From Phycisphaerales bacterium (GTDB lineage: Bacteria > Planctomycetota > Phycisphaerae > Phycisphaerales > SM1A02): a DNA stretch of 14,452 bases. Below the pieces are notes generated by a model that worked only from the letters and a program-made list of their open reading frames with translations, searched no databases and was not told the DNA's origin. Below are positions 1 through 7,686 of the stretch, in pieces (the first letter of the stretch is position 1; every line of letters begins with the position of its first letter). The stretch lies in assembly GCA_018882625.1 (NCBI GenBank), contig VERO01000031.1, positions 1 through 14,452 on the forward strand. The letters run 5' to 3'. The position numbers and the translations under genes were made by a program.

Positions 1-1
1 G

Positions 2-652
2 TCCTGGGTGGACCTCGAGCGGCAGGAGACGCCATTCGAGGTGGTGGGAGCCCGTCCCGGCGACGAGTTCGAGCTCAAGCCGAGCATCTTCCTGCGTGCG
101 ATCGAGGCGAGCCATGGCATTCCTGCACTTGGATTCTCGGTCATCGAGCGCCGGAACAAGCTGCGCGAGGATCTGGTGGGACAGCCCCAGGACCGGATCC
201 GCGAGCTGCGCATGCGCGGCGAGCCGGTGACCCGGTCCGTCGACATCCCCCTCGTCGCGTACACAGGCGACACCGAGCCAGGTCCCCACCTGCTCTGCGA
301 CGAGATCCGGCGTGCAAGGATCATCATCACAGAGTGCACTTTCTTCGATTCCGAGCACCGCGACCGTGCGCGCATCGGCAGGCACCTGCACGTGGAGGAC
401 CTCAGGACGCTGCTTGAGTCCTGGGAGGCCGACCATATTGTGGTCACGCACATCTCCAGACGCACGATGTTGTCATTCGCCAGGCAGCGACTCGATGAGG
501 TCGCCGGCGACAAGGCAGGCCGCGTGCACATGCTGATGGACCACCGCACCAACCGGATGCGGCTCGAGCACCAGGCCGAGCAGGACGCATCGGCTGCCAA
601 TGCAGACAGCGGCGCCGAGACCTCGGCTGCCGCCTCCCCTGAGGTGGAGTAG
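2..652 (+). CDS. MBL-fold metallohydrolase, RNase Z-like (5' end missing)
   Basis: This is the C-terminal part of a metallo-beta-lactamase-fold hydrolase of the RNase Z / tRNase Z type. The frame is open to the left edge, so the N-terminal HxHxDH metal motif lies outside the window; the GTG at 8 is probably internal. Visible family motifs are SHGIPALGF (about 110-136, like the RNase Z HxVPxxGY stretch), YTGDTEPGP (about 260-286, metal-binding Asp in GDT), TECTFFD (about 332-352) and VVTHISRR (about 440-463, metal-binding His). RNase Z enzymes trim the 3' trailer of tRNA precursors in the cytoplasm, but related MBL proteins have other substrates, so the exact reaction is uncertain. The last 25 or so residues are Ala/Ser/Glu-rich and probably disordered. 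A candidate hairpin terminator begins at the stop codon. Confidence 0.8.
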   Translation, partial: SWVDLERQETPFEVVGARPGDEFELKPSIFLRAIEASHGIPALGFSVIERRNKLREDLVGQPQDRIRELRMRGEPVTRSVDIPLVAYTGDTEPGPHLLCDEIRRARIIITECTFFDSEHRDRARIGRHLHVEDLRTLLESWEADHIVVTHISRRTMLSFARQRLDEVAGDKAGRVHMLMDHRTNRMRLEHQAEQDASAANADSGAETSAAASPEVE

Positions 653-671
653 CCGGCGACGCCGGCATTTT
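652..671 (+). terminator. candidate intrinsic terminator after the RNase Z-like gene
   Basis: GCCGGC (652-657), loop GAC, GCCGGC (661-666) form a perfect 6-bp GC stem, followed by ATTTT (667-671). The stem begins at the last base of the stop codon. The T-run is short, so efficiency is uncertain. Confidence 0.45.
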
Positions 672-682
672 GGACGCGGCGG

Positions 683-710
683 TTGACGGTCTGCTGCACC
701 CGACCCTAAT
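683..710 (+). promoter_or_regulatory. candidate sigma-70-type promoter for dnaA
   Basis: TTGACG (683-688, five of six matches to the -35 consensus) lies 16 bases before CCTAAT (705-710, four of six matches to the -10 consensus). An alternative -10 is TAATTT (707-712) with an 18-base spacer. This is the only A/T-rich patch in the 142-base gap before dnaA. A start near 717 would give a leader of about 78 nt. It is called by eye only. Confidence 0.4.
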
Positions 711-757
711 TTTGCCCGGCTCGCCCCAACGGACTGTGGGGACCATCGCTCACGCGA

Positions 758-773
758 TGCGCACGGGTGCGCA
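758..773 (+). promoter_or_regulatory. stem-loop / paired TGCGCA palindromes in the dnaA leader
   Basis: TGCGCA (758-763), CGGG (764-767), TGCGCA (768-773). Each half is itself a palindrome and the centres are 10 bp apart, about one helical turn. As RNA it folds to a perfect 6-bp stem with a 4-nt loop, ending 8 nt before the Shine-Dalgarno GAGGA (782-786). It could be an operator for a dimeric regulator or a leader hairpin affecting dnaA translation; chance is possible in GC-rich DNA. Confidence 0.4.
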
Positions 774-794
774 CAGCTCACGAGGAACAGGCCC

Positions 795-2153
795 ATGCCT
801 CATGTCGACGCGGATCTCAAGGATGCGCTGAACGCCTATCTCCGCCGACATCATGCAGACATCTGCCGCCACTGGTTCGACGAGATCGAGCCGCTCGAGA
901 TCGAGGGTGGTGTGCTGCGGCTTCTGGTGACCGAGCCCGTCCGTCTGCGCTACCTCCAGCGCAGCTGCATCCAGCCATTCACCGAGGCCGCGCAAGCAGC
1001 GACCGGCCGTCTCCTGGCGGTGCGCTTCGTGGGCACCGACGGCGCCGACGACCGCAAGTCCGGCTCGGCACCCGCGGGCCGCGACACGATGCCTGGCGAT
1101 CCGCTGCCGGGCTTCGACGACCAGATGGTGCTGTCGCCCGACTACACCTTCGACACGTTCGTGGTCGGTCCCGGCAACAGGCTCGCGCACGCCGCGGCGC
1201 AGGCGGTGACGGGCAACCCCGGCCGCGCCTACAACCCCTTCTTCATCCACGGCGGCGTCGGGCTCGGCAAGACGCACCTGCTGCACGCGATCTGCCAGAC
1301 CATCCTGAAGCAGCGGCCGTCGGCAAAGATCCTCTACCTGTCGTGCAACACCTTCATCGACCTCTTCCACGAGTGCGTGAAGGCGGGACGCATGCACGAG
1401 TTCCGACACCGCTTCCGCACGGCGGACATGCTCGTCATCGACGACATCCACTTCCTGTCCAAGCGCGAGCAGACGCAGGAGGAGTTCTTCCACACGTTCA
1501 ACAGCCTGTACCAGACCAGCAGGCAGATCGTGCTCTCCTCCGATGCCGCGCCCAACGAGATCCCGGATCTCGAGGAGCGCCTCGTCAGCCGGTTCAACTG
1601 CGGCCTCGTGGCCCGCATGGACCGCCCCTGCTACGAGACGCGCGTGTCGATCCTGCGCGCGAAGGCGAAGCTCCACAACCTCGAGCTGCCCGACGAGGTG
1701 CCGGCGTACATCGCTGCGCGCATCGACTCGAACATCCGCGAGCTCGAGGGAGCGCTCACCAAGGTGCGCGGCTACGCGATGGCCAACGGCGTCGCGATCA
1801 CGCTCGATGCGGCGAAGGCAGCGCTGTCCGAGGATCCGACTGGTGCGGTGCCGAACCAGCCGTCGATCCAGACGATCATCGATGCGGTGACCAAGTACTA
1901 CGACATCAAGCTGAGCGACCTGATGAGCAAGCGCAGGCACAAGTCCGTGGCGCTGCCGCGCCAGGTGTGCATGTGGCTTGCGCGCAAGTACACGCGCTAC
2001 AGCCTCGAGGAGATCGGCGGCTACTTCGGCGGCCGTGACCACACCACCGTGCTGCACGCGATCCGCACGATCGGTTCGCGGCGCGACCAGGATCCGGACC
2101 TGGGCAAGGCTGTGGAGCGCCTCGAGGGAGTTCTCGGCACCAGGGCCGAGTGA
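795..2153 (+). CDS. dnaA: chromosomal replication initiator DnaA
   Basis: DnaA is the AAA+ protein that binds DnaA boxes at the origin and opens the duplex. All domains are present in 452 residues, close to normal length. Domain I (about 1-80) contains the HWFDEIEPL helix. A short linker (about 81-113) precedes SPDYTFDTFVVG, the usual entry to domain III. Walker A GGVGLGKTH is at 153-161, Walker B LVIDDIHF at 213-220, the box VII arginine finger in ERLVSRF (R266), and sensor 2 in NIRELEGAL (R315). Domain IV carries the DNA-binding signature GGRDHTTVLHA (412-422). The ATG at 795 is preceded by GAGGA (782-786) at good spacing. The gene stands alone, with a leader upstream and a convergent mutM downstream. 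Two DnaA boxes lie in the following gap. Confidence 0.97.
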   Translation: MPHVDADLKDALNAYLRRHHADICRHWFDEIEPLEIEGGVLRLLVTEPVRLRYLQRSCIQPFTEAAQAATGRLLAVRFVGTDGADDRKSGSAPAGRDTMPGDPLPGFDDQMVLSPDYTFDTFVVGPGNRLAHAAAQAVTGNPGRAYNPFFIHGGVGLGKTHLLHAICQTILKQRPSAKILYLSCNTFIDLFHECVKAGRMHEFRHRFRTADMLVIDDIHFLSKREQTQEEFFHTFNSLYQTSRQIVLSSDAAPNEIPDLEERLVSRFNCGLVARMDRPCYETRVSILRAKAKLHNLELPDEVPAYIAARIDSNIRELEGALTKVRGYAMANGVAITLDAAKAALSEDPTGAVPNQPSIQTIIDAVTKYYDIKLSDLMSKRRHKSVALPRQVCMWLARKYTRYSLEEIGGYFGGRDHTTVLHAIRTIGSRRDQDPDLGKAVERLEGVLGTRAE

Positions 2154-2174
2154 GCGCCAGTGCTGTCTGATTCA

Positions 2175-2183
2175 TGTGGACAA
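2175..2183 (-). promoter_or_regulatory. DnaA box TTGTCCACA
   Basis: The plus strand reads TGTGGACAA, an exact reverse complement of TTGTCCACA, 22 bases after the dnaA stop codon and abutting a GC hairpin. It differs from the E. coli consensus TTATCCACA by one base. Confidence 0.55.
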
Positions 2184-2201
2184 GCGGTCGGGTGCGACCG
2201 C
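2184..2201 (+). terminator. 7-bp GC hairpin after dnaA, possible terminator
   Basis: GCGGTCG (2184-2190), loop GGTG, CGACCGC (2195-2201): a perfect 7-bp stem 30 bases after the dnaA stop. No T-run follows, so it would be a non-canonical terminator, an mRNA 3' stabiliser, or part of the structured candidate origin region. Confidence 0.35.
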
Positions 2202-2235
2202 GGTGCTGTCGAGCGTGCCGCGTTCCTCGGGGAAT

Positions 2236-2258
2236 GAGTGCGCGCGGTCGCGCGTCTC
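2236..2258. other. second GC hairpin between dnaA and mutM
   Basis: CGCGC (2241-2245), loop GGTC, GCGCG (2250-2254), extended outward by GAG (2236-2238) pairing with CTC (2256-2258) across a small internal bulge. It could help end transcription from either side, but no T-run is visible on either strand. Confidence 0.3.
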
Positions 2259-2326
2259 GCTGACGCCACGGTGCCGCCACGAACAGCGTTGATGGCGATC
2301 GGGCTGCGCATCGACATGGTCTCCAA

Positions 2327-2343
2327 GCGGCGCATCAGGCCGC
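2327..2343. other. third GC hairpin between dnaA and mutM
   Basis: GCGGC (2327-2331), loop of 7, GCCGC (2339-2343). Read on the minus strand it lies about 95 bases after the mutM stop and is followed by only two T residues, so it is at best a weak mutM terminator. Confidence 0.25.
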
Positions 2344-2385
2344 AAACCCATGCTGGACCTCATGATCGGCACGCGAGCCCGGCAG

Positions 2386-2394
2386 TTGTCCACA
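2386..2394 (+). promoter_or_regulatory. DnaA box TTGTCCACA
   Basis: An exact second copy of the 9-mer, in opposite orientation to the copy at 2175-2183. It lies about 30 bases from the most A/T-rich stretch of the gap (about 2424-2443). The extra A at 2395 makes it TTGTCCACAA, so it also resembles a box on the other strand. Confidence 0.55.
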
Positions 2395-2436
2395 AGACGA
2401 CAGCACCTGTACTGGGGAAGAGGAGAACTACTCTCT

Positions 2437-3324
2437 TTACAAGGGATGCACCACCGGGCGGGTCCGCGTCTGGCATACCGGACAGAATGCCGTCGTACGT
2501 CCCGCCACCACGGCTGACCTGATCGTGGATCGGCACCGGTCACATGGTTGACCAGCCCTACCGTACACCCGGTGCAGGGTCACGTAGGCACCCGGGTTAC
2601 CGGTCGCATCAACATAGTCCCGCAGGGTTGACCCGCCGGCGGCGATCGCCGCGTCGAGCACCTCCCTCATGCGCTCCGCGATCGTGCGCGAGTGCGCGGC
2701 CGCACGACGAGAACGCATCAGCGGATGGATGTCGGCGCGGTGCAGGATCTCGTCGACGTAGATGTTGCCGAGCCCTGCGATCAGCGACTGGTCGAGCAGC
2801 GCAGCCTTGACTGATGTGCGACGCGACGCGAGTGCGTGGGCAAGCGATTCGTCATCGATCTCCATCGCGTCAGGTCCGAGGCCGCTCCAGTGCGCATCGA
2901 GCTCATGCGCACCTGCGCACGGCACGAGCGCGCCGAATCTCCTCGGGTCGGTGAATCGAAGCGTGCACGAGCTGCCGACGTGCCACACCGCATGCGTGTG
3001 CGACGGAAGGTTCGCAGCATCGCGAGGCCCCACGACGAGCCTCCCGCTCATGCCTAGGTGAATGACGAGCGCTCGCGCGTCATCGGCCACGATCGCGAGC
3101 TGCTTCCCGCGCCGCGCGATCGACGACACGCGCGCGCCGTCGAGGAGCGCAGCGCGCAAGGACGTGTCGGCGTGGCGAGGAGCCGGCCGGCCCCGTCCGG
3201 CGCGCAGCATGCCGGGCGCGCCGATGATGTCCGTGCGGAGCACACGCGCCACATGGATCGCCTGTCCGGCGATCGAACGCTCGAGCGTGAGTCGGATGCT
3301 CTCGACTTCCGGCAGTTCGGGCAC
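2437..3324 (-). CDS. mutM: formamidopyrimidine-DNA glycosylase (Fpg/MutM)
   Basis: MutM excises 8-oxoguanine and other oxidised purines and nicks the abasic site by beta/delta elimination. The chosen GTG start (3322-3324) gives M-PELPEVE, so removal of Met exposes the catalytic Pro with Glu next to it; an upstream GTG at 3333 would bury this Pro and overlaps the Shine-Dalgarno AGGTGG (3330-3335). Other motifs in the 295-residue protein are RRGKQL with the conserved Lys (K74), HLGMSGRL (89-96), DPRRFGA (126-132), and the helix-two-turn-helix AGLGNIYVDEIL (183-194). A C-terminal zinc finger has Cys 261, 264, 281 and 284, with FCPVCQ typical of Fpg rather than Nei. It is convergent with dnaA and divergent from the moxR operon, with only 42 bases between the two start codons. 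Confidence 0.95.
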   Translation of the reverse strand: MPELPEVESIRLTLERSIAGQAIHVARVLRTDIIGAPGMLRAGRGRPAPRHADTSLRAALLDGARVSSIARRGKQLAIVADDARALVIHLGMSGRLVVGPRDAANLPSHTHAVWHVGSSCTLRFTDPRRFGALVPCAGAHELDAHWSGLGPDAMEIDDESLAHALASRRTSVKAALLDQSLIAGLGNIYVDEILHRADIHPLMRSRRAAAHSRTIAERMREVLDAAIAAGGSTLRDYVDATGNPGAYVTLHRVYGRAGQPCDRCRSTIRSAVVAGRTTAFCPVCQTRTRPVVHPL

Positions 3325-3329
3325 GGCAT

Positions 3330-3335
3330 CCACCT
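3330..3335 (-). promoter_or_regulatory. mutM ribosome binding site that decides the start
   Basis: The minus strand reads AGGTGG, 5 bases before the GTG at 3324. The upstream in-frame GTG (3333) lies inside this motif, so it cannot use it. This agrees with the protein-level argument that Pro must be residue 2. Confidence 0.6.
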
Positions 3336-3340
3336 ATACT
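3335..3340 (+). promoter_or_regulatory. candidate -10 element of the moxR operon
   Basis: TATACT matches the -10 consensus at five of six positions in otherwise GC-rich DNA, 26 bases before the moxR ATG. No convincing -35 is seen at 16-18 bases upstream (GCAGTT at 3312-3317 is poor), so an activator or alternative sigma factor may be needed, or the call may be wrong. Confidence 0.35.
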
Positions 3341-3357
3341 CGACTGGCGCAACGCAC

Positions 3358-3362
3358 GGAGG
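3358..3362 (+). promoter_or_regulatory. moxR ribosome binding site
   Basis: GGAGG, 4 bases before the ATG at 3367. It supports this start over the upstream in-frame ATG at 3058, which would place the N-terminus antisense to mutM. Confidence 0.6.
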
Positions 3363-3366
3363 CACC

Positions 3367-4462
<1,096 letters not shown>

Positions 4463-4470
<8 letters not shown>

Positions 4471-5443
4471 GTCGACGCCACGGGTGATGCGCGCGGAGCA
4501 GTACCTCGCGCCAGAGACGCTCGCCCAGCTCGCGCCATTCGAGCTGCGCGCGAAGATGGTGGTGGAGGGCGCCATGAACGGCATGCACTCGTCGCCGCGG
4601 CAGGGCGCCGCAGTCGAGTTCGCGTCGCACCGGCAGTACACGCCGGGCGACGGCATCCGGCACCTGGACTGGCGCGTCTTCGCGCGCACAGACAAGCTCT
4701 ACGTCAAGGAGTACCGGCAGGAGACGAACCTCGACATCGTCGTGCTCGTGGACGGATCGGGCTCGATGCGCTTCGGAACGCTTGGAGCGAAGGCGGGCTG
4801 GGGCGGCACCCGCGCGCAGGAGGGCGCCAACCGCTGGACCAAGTACGACCATGCGACTGCCGCCGCTGCCGCAGTGAGCTTCCTGGCGCTCGCGCAGCGC
4901 GACCGCGTCGGCGTGGCGATCTTCTCCGATGGCCTGCACGGCGGAGTCAGGAAGTCCGGTGCGCCCGACCAGTGGCGCGCGATCGTGCGCTGCCTGGCGT
5001 CGGAGCCTGTCGAGGGTGCGGTGCAGTGGACGAAGGTGGCGGATCAGGCCCTGGCGCAGAACCACGGGCACGCCCTCTACATCGTCATCAGCGACTTTCT
5101 GGCGCCGCCTGCCGAGATCCGCGCCGGACTTGCGCGCATCGCGCACCGCGGCAACGACGCGATTCTCCTGTGCACGCTCGACCATGCGGAGCTCGACTTC
5201 CCGATGGACGAGCAGGCGCCATTCGAGGGACTCGAGGGCGAGGCGGCGATCGATGTGGACACGCGGGTGGCGCGTGCGGCGTACCTCGACGCGCTGCAGG
5301 CGCATCTTGACGAGGTGCGGCGTGCGGCGCGCGACTTTGGGTTTGACCTCGCGGTGTTCGACACGCACGAGTCGGTCGGTCCGGTGCTCTCCGCGACGCT
5401 GGCGCGCCGTGAGGCCTTCTCGCGTCGGAGGAGCGCAAGATGA
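4463..5443 (+). CDS. DUF58 / vWA-like protein
   Basis: DUF58 proteins are regular partners of MoxR ATPases and carry a vWA-like metal-binding fold. The family core is clear: YTPGDGIRHLDW (59-70), ARTDKLYVKEY (74-84), ETNLD (87-91), then a MIDAS DGSGSM (D97, S99, S101) and a later VISDF (208-212) giving the second-strand Asp. No membrane segment is visible, so the 326-residue protein is probably cytoplasmic with MoxR. The start is uncertain: GTG at 4463 overlaps the moxR stop by 8 bases and gives a normal N-terminal tail before AEQYL; ATG at 4487 is the alternative. Neither has a good Shine-Dalgarno, suggesting translational coupling to moxR. The 3' end overlaps the next gene by ATGA. Confidence 0.9.
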
Positions 5444-7686
5444 CGTTCGCGGCGCCTGGGCTGCTTATGGCTGGTGCCATGGCGGCTGCGCTGCCGATCA
5501 TCATCCACCTGCTGTTCAGGCGTCGGAGGAGGCCAGTCCCTTGGGCCGCGATGGCGATCCTGCGCGAGGCGATCCGGCGCACGGAGCGCCGCCGCCGCAT
5601 CGAGCGCTGGCTGCTCCTGGCGCTGCGCTGCCTGCTGGTGGCGTGCGTGGCGGCGGCTGTCGCCGAGCCGCTGTGGCGCAGCGACAGCGCCTCGGGATCG
5701 ATGTCTGCGGGCAGTGTCGACGCGGTCATCGTGCTCGACGACGGCGTGGCGCAGCAGTGCGAATCCGAGGGCGCCACCGGGCTCTCTCGCGCGCAGTCAT
5801 CGGCGCTGTCGATCATCGACGGACTTGGCGCCGGAGACCGTGCGGCACTGGTGCTCGCGGGAAGCGCGGAGTCCGGTCCGCGCCGCGCCGTGTGGCCACC
5901 GACTGCAGACCTCGAGCGCGTGCGCGATGCGGTGCGGTCGGCGACGGCGACGCACCTGCCCTCGCGCATCCCCGATGCGATGCGCATCGCAGCCGCACCG
6001 GAGGCGGATGCGCGCGGCGGCGATGCGAGACGCCGTCGCGTCATCGTGGTGTGCTCGGACCACCGCGAAGGAAGCTGGGGCAGCGACGGTCGTGCCGGTC
6101 CGGCGCCGGCCGGGGACGCGCCGCCGGAGATCCTTGCGGTGGCGACAGAGCCTTCCGAGGACGATCCCCAGAATGTGGCGTTCATGTCGGTGGCGCCGAT
6201 GCCGCGCGGACCGTCCACCCCGGATGGCACGCAGTCGATCCGCGCGACTCTGTCCAGGAGCGCCTCGGCGGCCACAGGCGCACGCACGCAGGACATCTCG
6301 GTGGAGGCCGGCATCGCGGCATCGAGGGCGGCTGTGCCGTGGGCAGAGGGACAGCGCGAATCCTCGGCGGATGCGATGCTCCAGTGGCCCGCGCCGCTCG
6401 ACGCGGATGCAGGAGTTGGCCATGCGCTCACGGTCTCGCTCGAGGGCCGCGATGCGCAGCCCGCCGACAACGTCCGTCACCTGGTGATGGACGCGGGCGG
6501 CACGCTACGGGTCGTCGTCATCGACCAGTCCGGCGATTCTGGTGCATCCGACGGGGCGATCGAGGGTGACCGCGGCGTGCGGTGGATCTCCCGCGCGCTG
6601 CGTCCGGTGGATGACGCCGATGTGTCTGTCGAGACGGTCGACCCCTCATCGCTCGGGGCCAGGACGCTGCGCGAAGCGGATGCGGCGGTGGCGCTGCGTC
6701 CTGACCTCCTCGATGCCGCGTCAAGCAAGGCGCTTGGCGACTTCGCGCGTGCCGGCGGAGTGGTGGTCGTGTTCCCGCCGCCGGCGCGCATGGCGTCGTC
6801 GTGGGCGGATCGCATGCTCGCCGAGGGCGGACTCGCATGGACGGTGTCGAGGGAGCCTCGCGAGGAGCCGGGCGGTGCGGGGCTCGCCTCGGAGCAGCCG
6901 CGCTCCACGCTGCTGTCGCAGCTTGCTCCAGAGCTGCGTGACCTTGCGAGCCCCGTGGTGATCACGCGTCGCCACACCATCGAGATGCCGCCGTCATCGG
7001 GCGAGACGCTGCTCGCGATGCGCGACGGAAGCGTGCTCGCGGCATCGGCCCCGGTGGGCCGAGGCATGATCGTGATCGTCGCCGTGGCCCCTGAGGTGTC
7101 GTGGTCGTCGATGCCGGTCAAGCCCATCATGGTGCCACTCATGCAGGAGGTGATCAGGCAAGGCGCTGCGATCGCCTCATCGGCGCGGCGTGTGCGCACA
7201 GGATCGATCCGCGTCGAGCCCCCGTCGGCGACCTTCGGTGGAGGCCAGCTGCGGATGCTCGACTCGCCGCTGGGCATCCCCGTCTCGCCTGATGGCTCGC
7301 TGTCGGAGCCGCTGCTGCGACCGGGCTGCGCAGAGATCGCCGATGCGTCAGGACGCCGTGTGGCCCTCTACGCCGTGGACATCGAGCCCGAGTGGGCGTC
7401 GTGCACGCCGACGGGCCGCACGTCGGTGGAGCAGCGGATGGCGGCAGCGGTGCCTGCGCGGGTCACGGTTGGACCGGTGAGCGAGCTCCGGGCCGCGATC
7501 GCAGCATGGCGCGGCGACAGGGTTGGTTCCTCCTCTGATGCCGACGAGCCCGCGGCGCCTCAGGGCATCTCGCTGGCGTGGATCGCCTTCGCCGTGGCCA
7601 TGGCGCTGGCGCTGGCGGAGATGGCGATGGGACGCGCGGCATCGCATGTAGGGGCGACCTCGGCCTCCGCAAGGAGAGTGTCGTGA
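5440..7686 (+). CDS. BatA-like membrane protein with degenerate vWA domain
   Basis: The N-terminus matches the BatA N-terminal domain: a first membrane helix (about 7-26) ending in HLLFRRRRRP, then a second helix (about 57-76). A vWA-like domain follows, but the MIDAS position reads LDDGVAQ (99-105) instead of DxSxS, so metal binding by the usual motif is probably lost. A GATase-like Rossmann region occupies roughly residues 345-575, with GGVVVVFPPP in it. A C-terminal membrane helix lies near 711-729. The positively charged loop between helices 1 and 2 suggests that the long middle part is outside the inner membrane. Start ATG 5440 has GGAGGAG at 5427-5433 and shares ATGA with the DUF58 stop. 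The 748-residue length suits the large planctomycete form rather than the short Bacteroides BatA. Function unknown. Confidence 0.85.
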   Translation: MTFAAPGLLMAGAMAAALPIIIHLLFRRRRRPVPWAAMAILREAIRRTERRRRIERWLLLALRCLLVACVAAAVAEPLWRSDSASGSMSAGSVDAVIVLDDGVAQQCESEGATGLSRAQSSALSIIDGLGAGDRAALVLAGSAESGPRRAVWPPTADLERVRDAVRSATATHLPSRIPDAMRIAAAPEADARGGDARRRRVIVVCSDHREGSWGSDGRAGPAPAGDAPPEILAVATEPSEDDPQNVAFMSVAPMPRGPSTPDGTQSIRATLSRSASAATGARTQDISVEAGIAASRAAVPWAEGQRESSADAMLQWPAPLDADAGVGHALTVSLEGRDAQPADNVRHLVMDAGGTLRVVVIDQSGDSGASDGAIEGDRGVRWISRALRPVDDADVSVETVDPSSLGARTLREADAAVALRPDLLDAASSKALGDFARAGGVVVVFPPPARMASSWADRMLAEGGLAWTVSREPREEPGGAGLASEQPRSTLLSQLAPELRDLASPVVITRRHTIEMPPSSGETLLAMRDGSVLAASAPVGRGMIVIVAVAPEVSWSSMPVKPIMVPLMQEVIRQGAAIASSARRVRTGSIRVEPPSATFGGGQLRMLDSPLGIPVSPDGSLSEPLLRPGCAEIADASGRRVALYAVDIEPEWASCTPTGRTSVEQRMAAAVPARVTVGPVSELRAAIAAWRGDRVGSSSDADEPAAPQGISLAWIAFAVAMALALAEMAMGRAASHVGATSASARRVS

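Larger units (their letters stand above)
2154..2436. other. candidate origin region or DnaA-titration site between dnaA and mutM
   Basis: This 283-base gap separates the convergent ends of dnaA and mutM, and I find no convincing gene in it. It holds two exact copies of TTGTCCACA in opposite orientation (2175-2183 minus, 2386-2394 plus), the DnaA-box form favoured in high-GC bacteria such as Streptomyces. It also has GC hairpins at 2184-2201, 2236-2258 and 2327-2343, and an A/T-richer patch at about 2424-2443 that could serve as an unwinding element. Origins often lie beside dnaA. However, two boxes are few and the gap is between convergent genes, so titration or dnaA regulation is an alternative. 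Confidence 0.45.

Noticed and set aside
735..743. TGTGGGGAC upstream of dnaA as a DnaA box
   Set aside because: Only six of nine positions match TTGTCCACA, too weak in GC-rich DNA.
750..2057. A 435-codon minus-strand frame over dnaA
   Set aside because: It mirrors dnaA, which is certain from its motifs; composition is typical of an antisense shadow.
2420..2436. AAGAG / CTCTT inverted repeat as a mutM terminator
   Set aside because: The stem is only five bp plus a wobble, A/T-containing, with an 8-base loop and no proper T-run; too weak to call.
2238..2522. A 94-codon plus-strand frame spanning the dnaA-mutM gap
   Set aside because: It runs into mutM antisense, has no ribosome binding site or recognisable motif, and has unbiased composition.
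3058..3366. N-terminal extension of moxR to the ATG at 3058
   Set aside because: This stretch is antisense to mutM, is not MoxR-like, and has no ribosome binding site as good as GGAGG at 3358.
7578..7685. Extension of the vWA membrane protein to 7578
   Set aside because: It would overlap the preceding gene by over 100 bases and gives Gly/Arg-rich nonsense; a good ribosome binding site precedes 7686.
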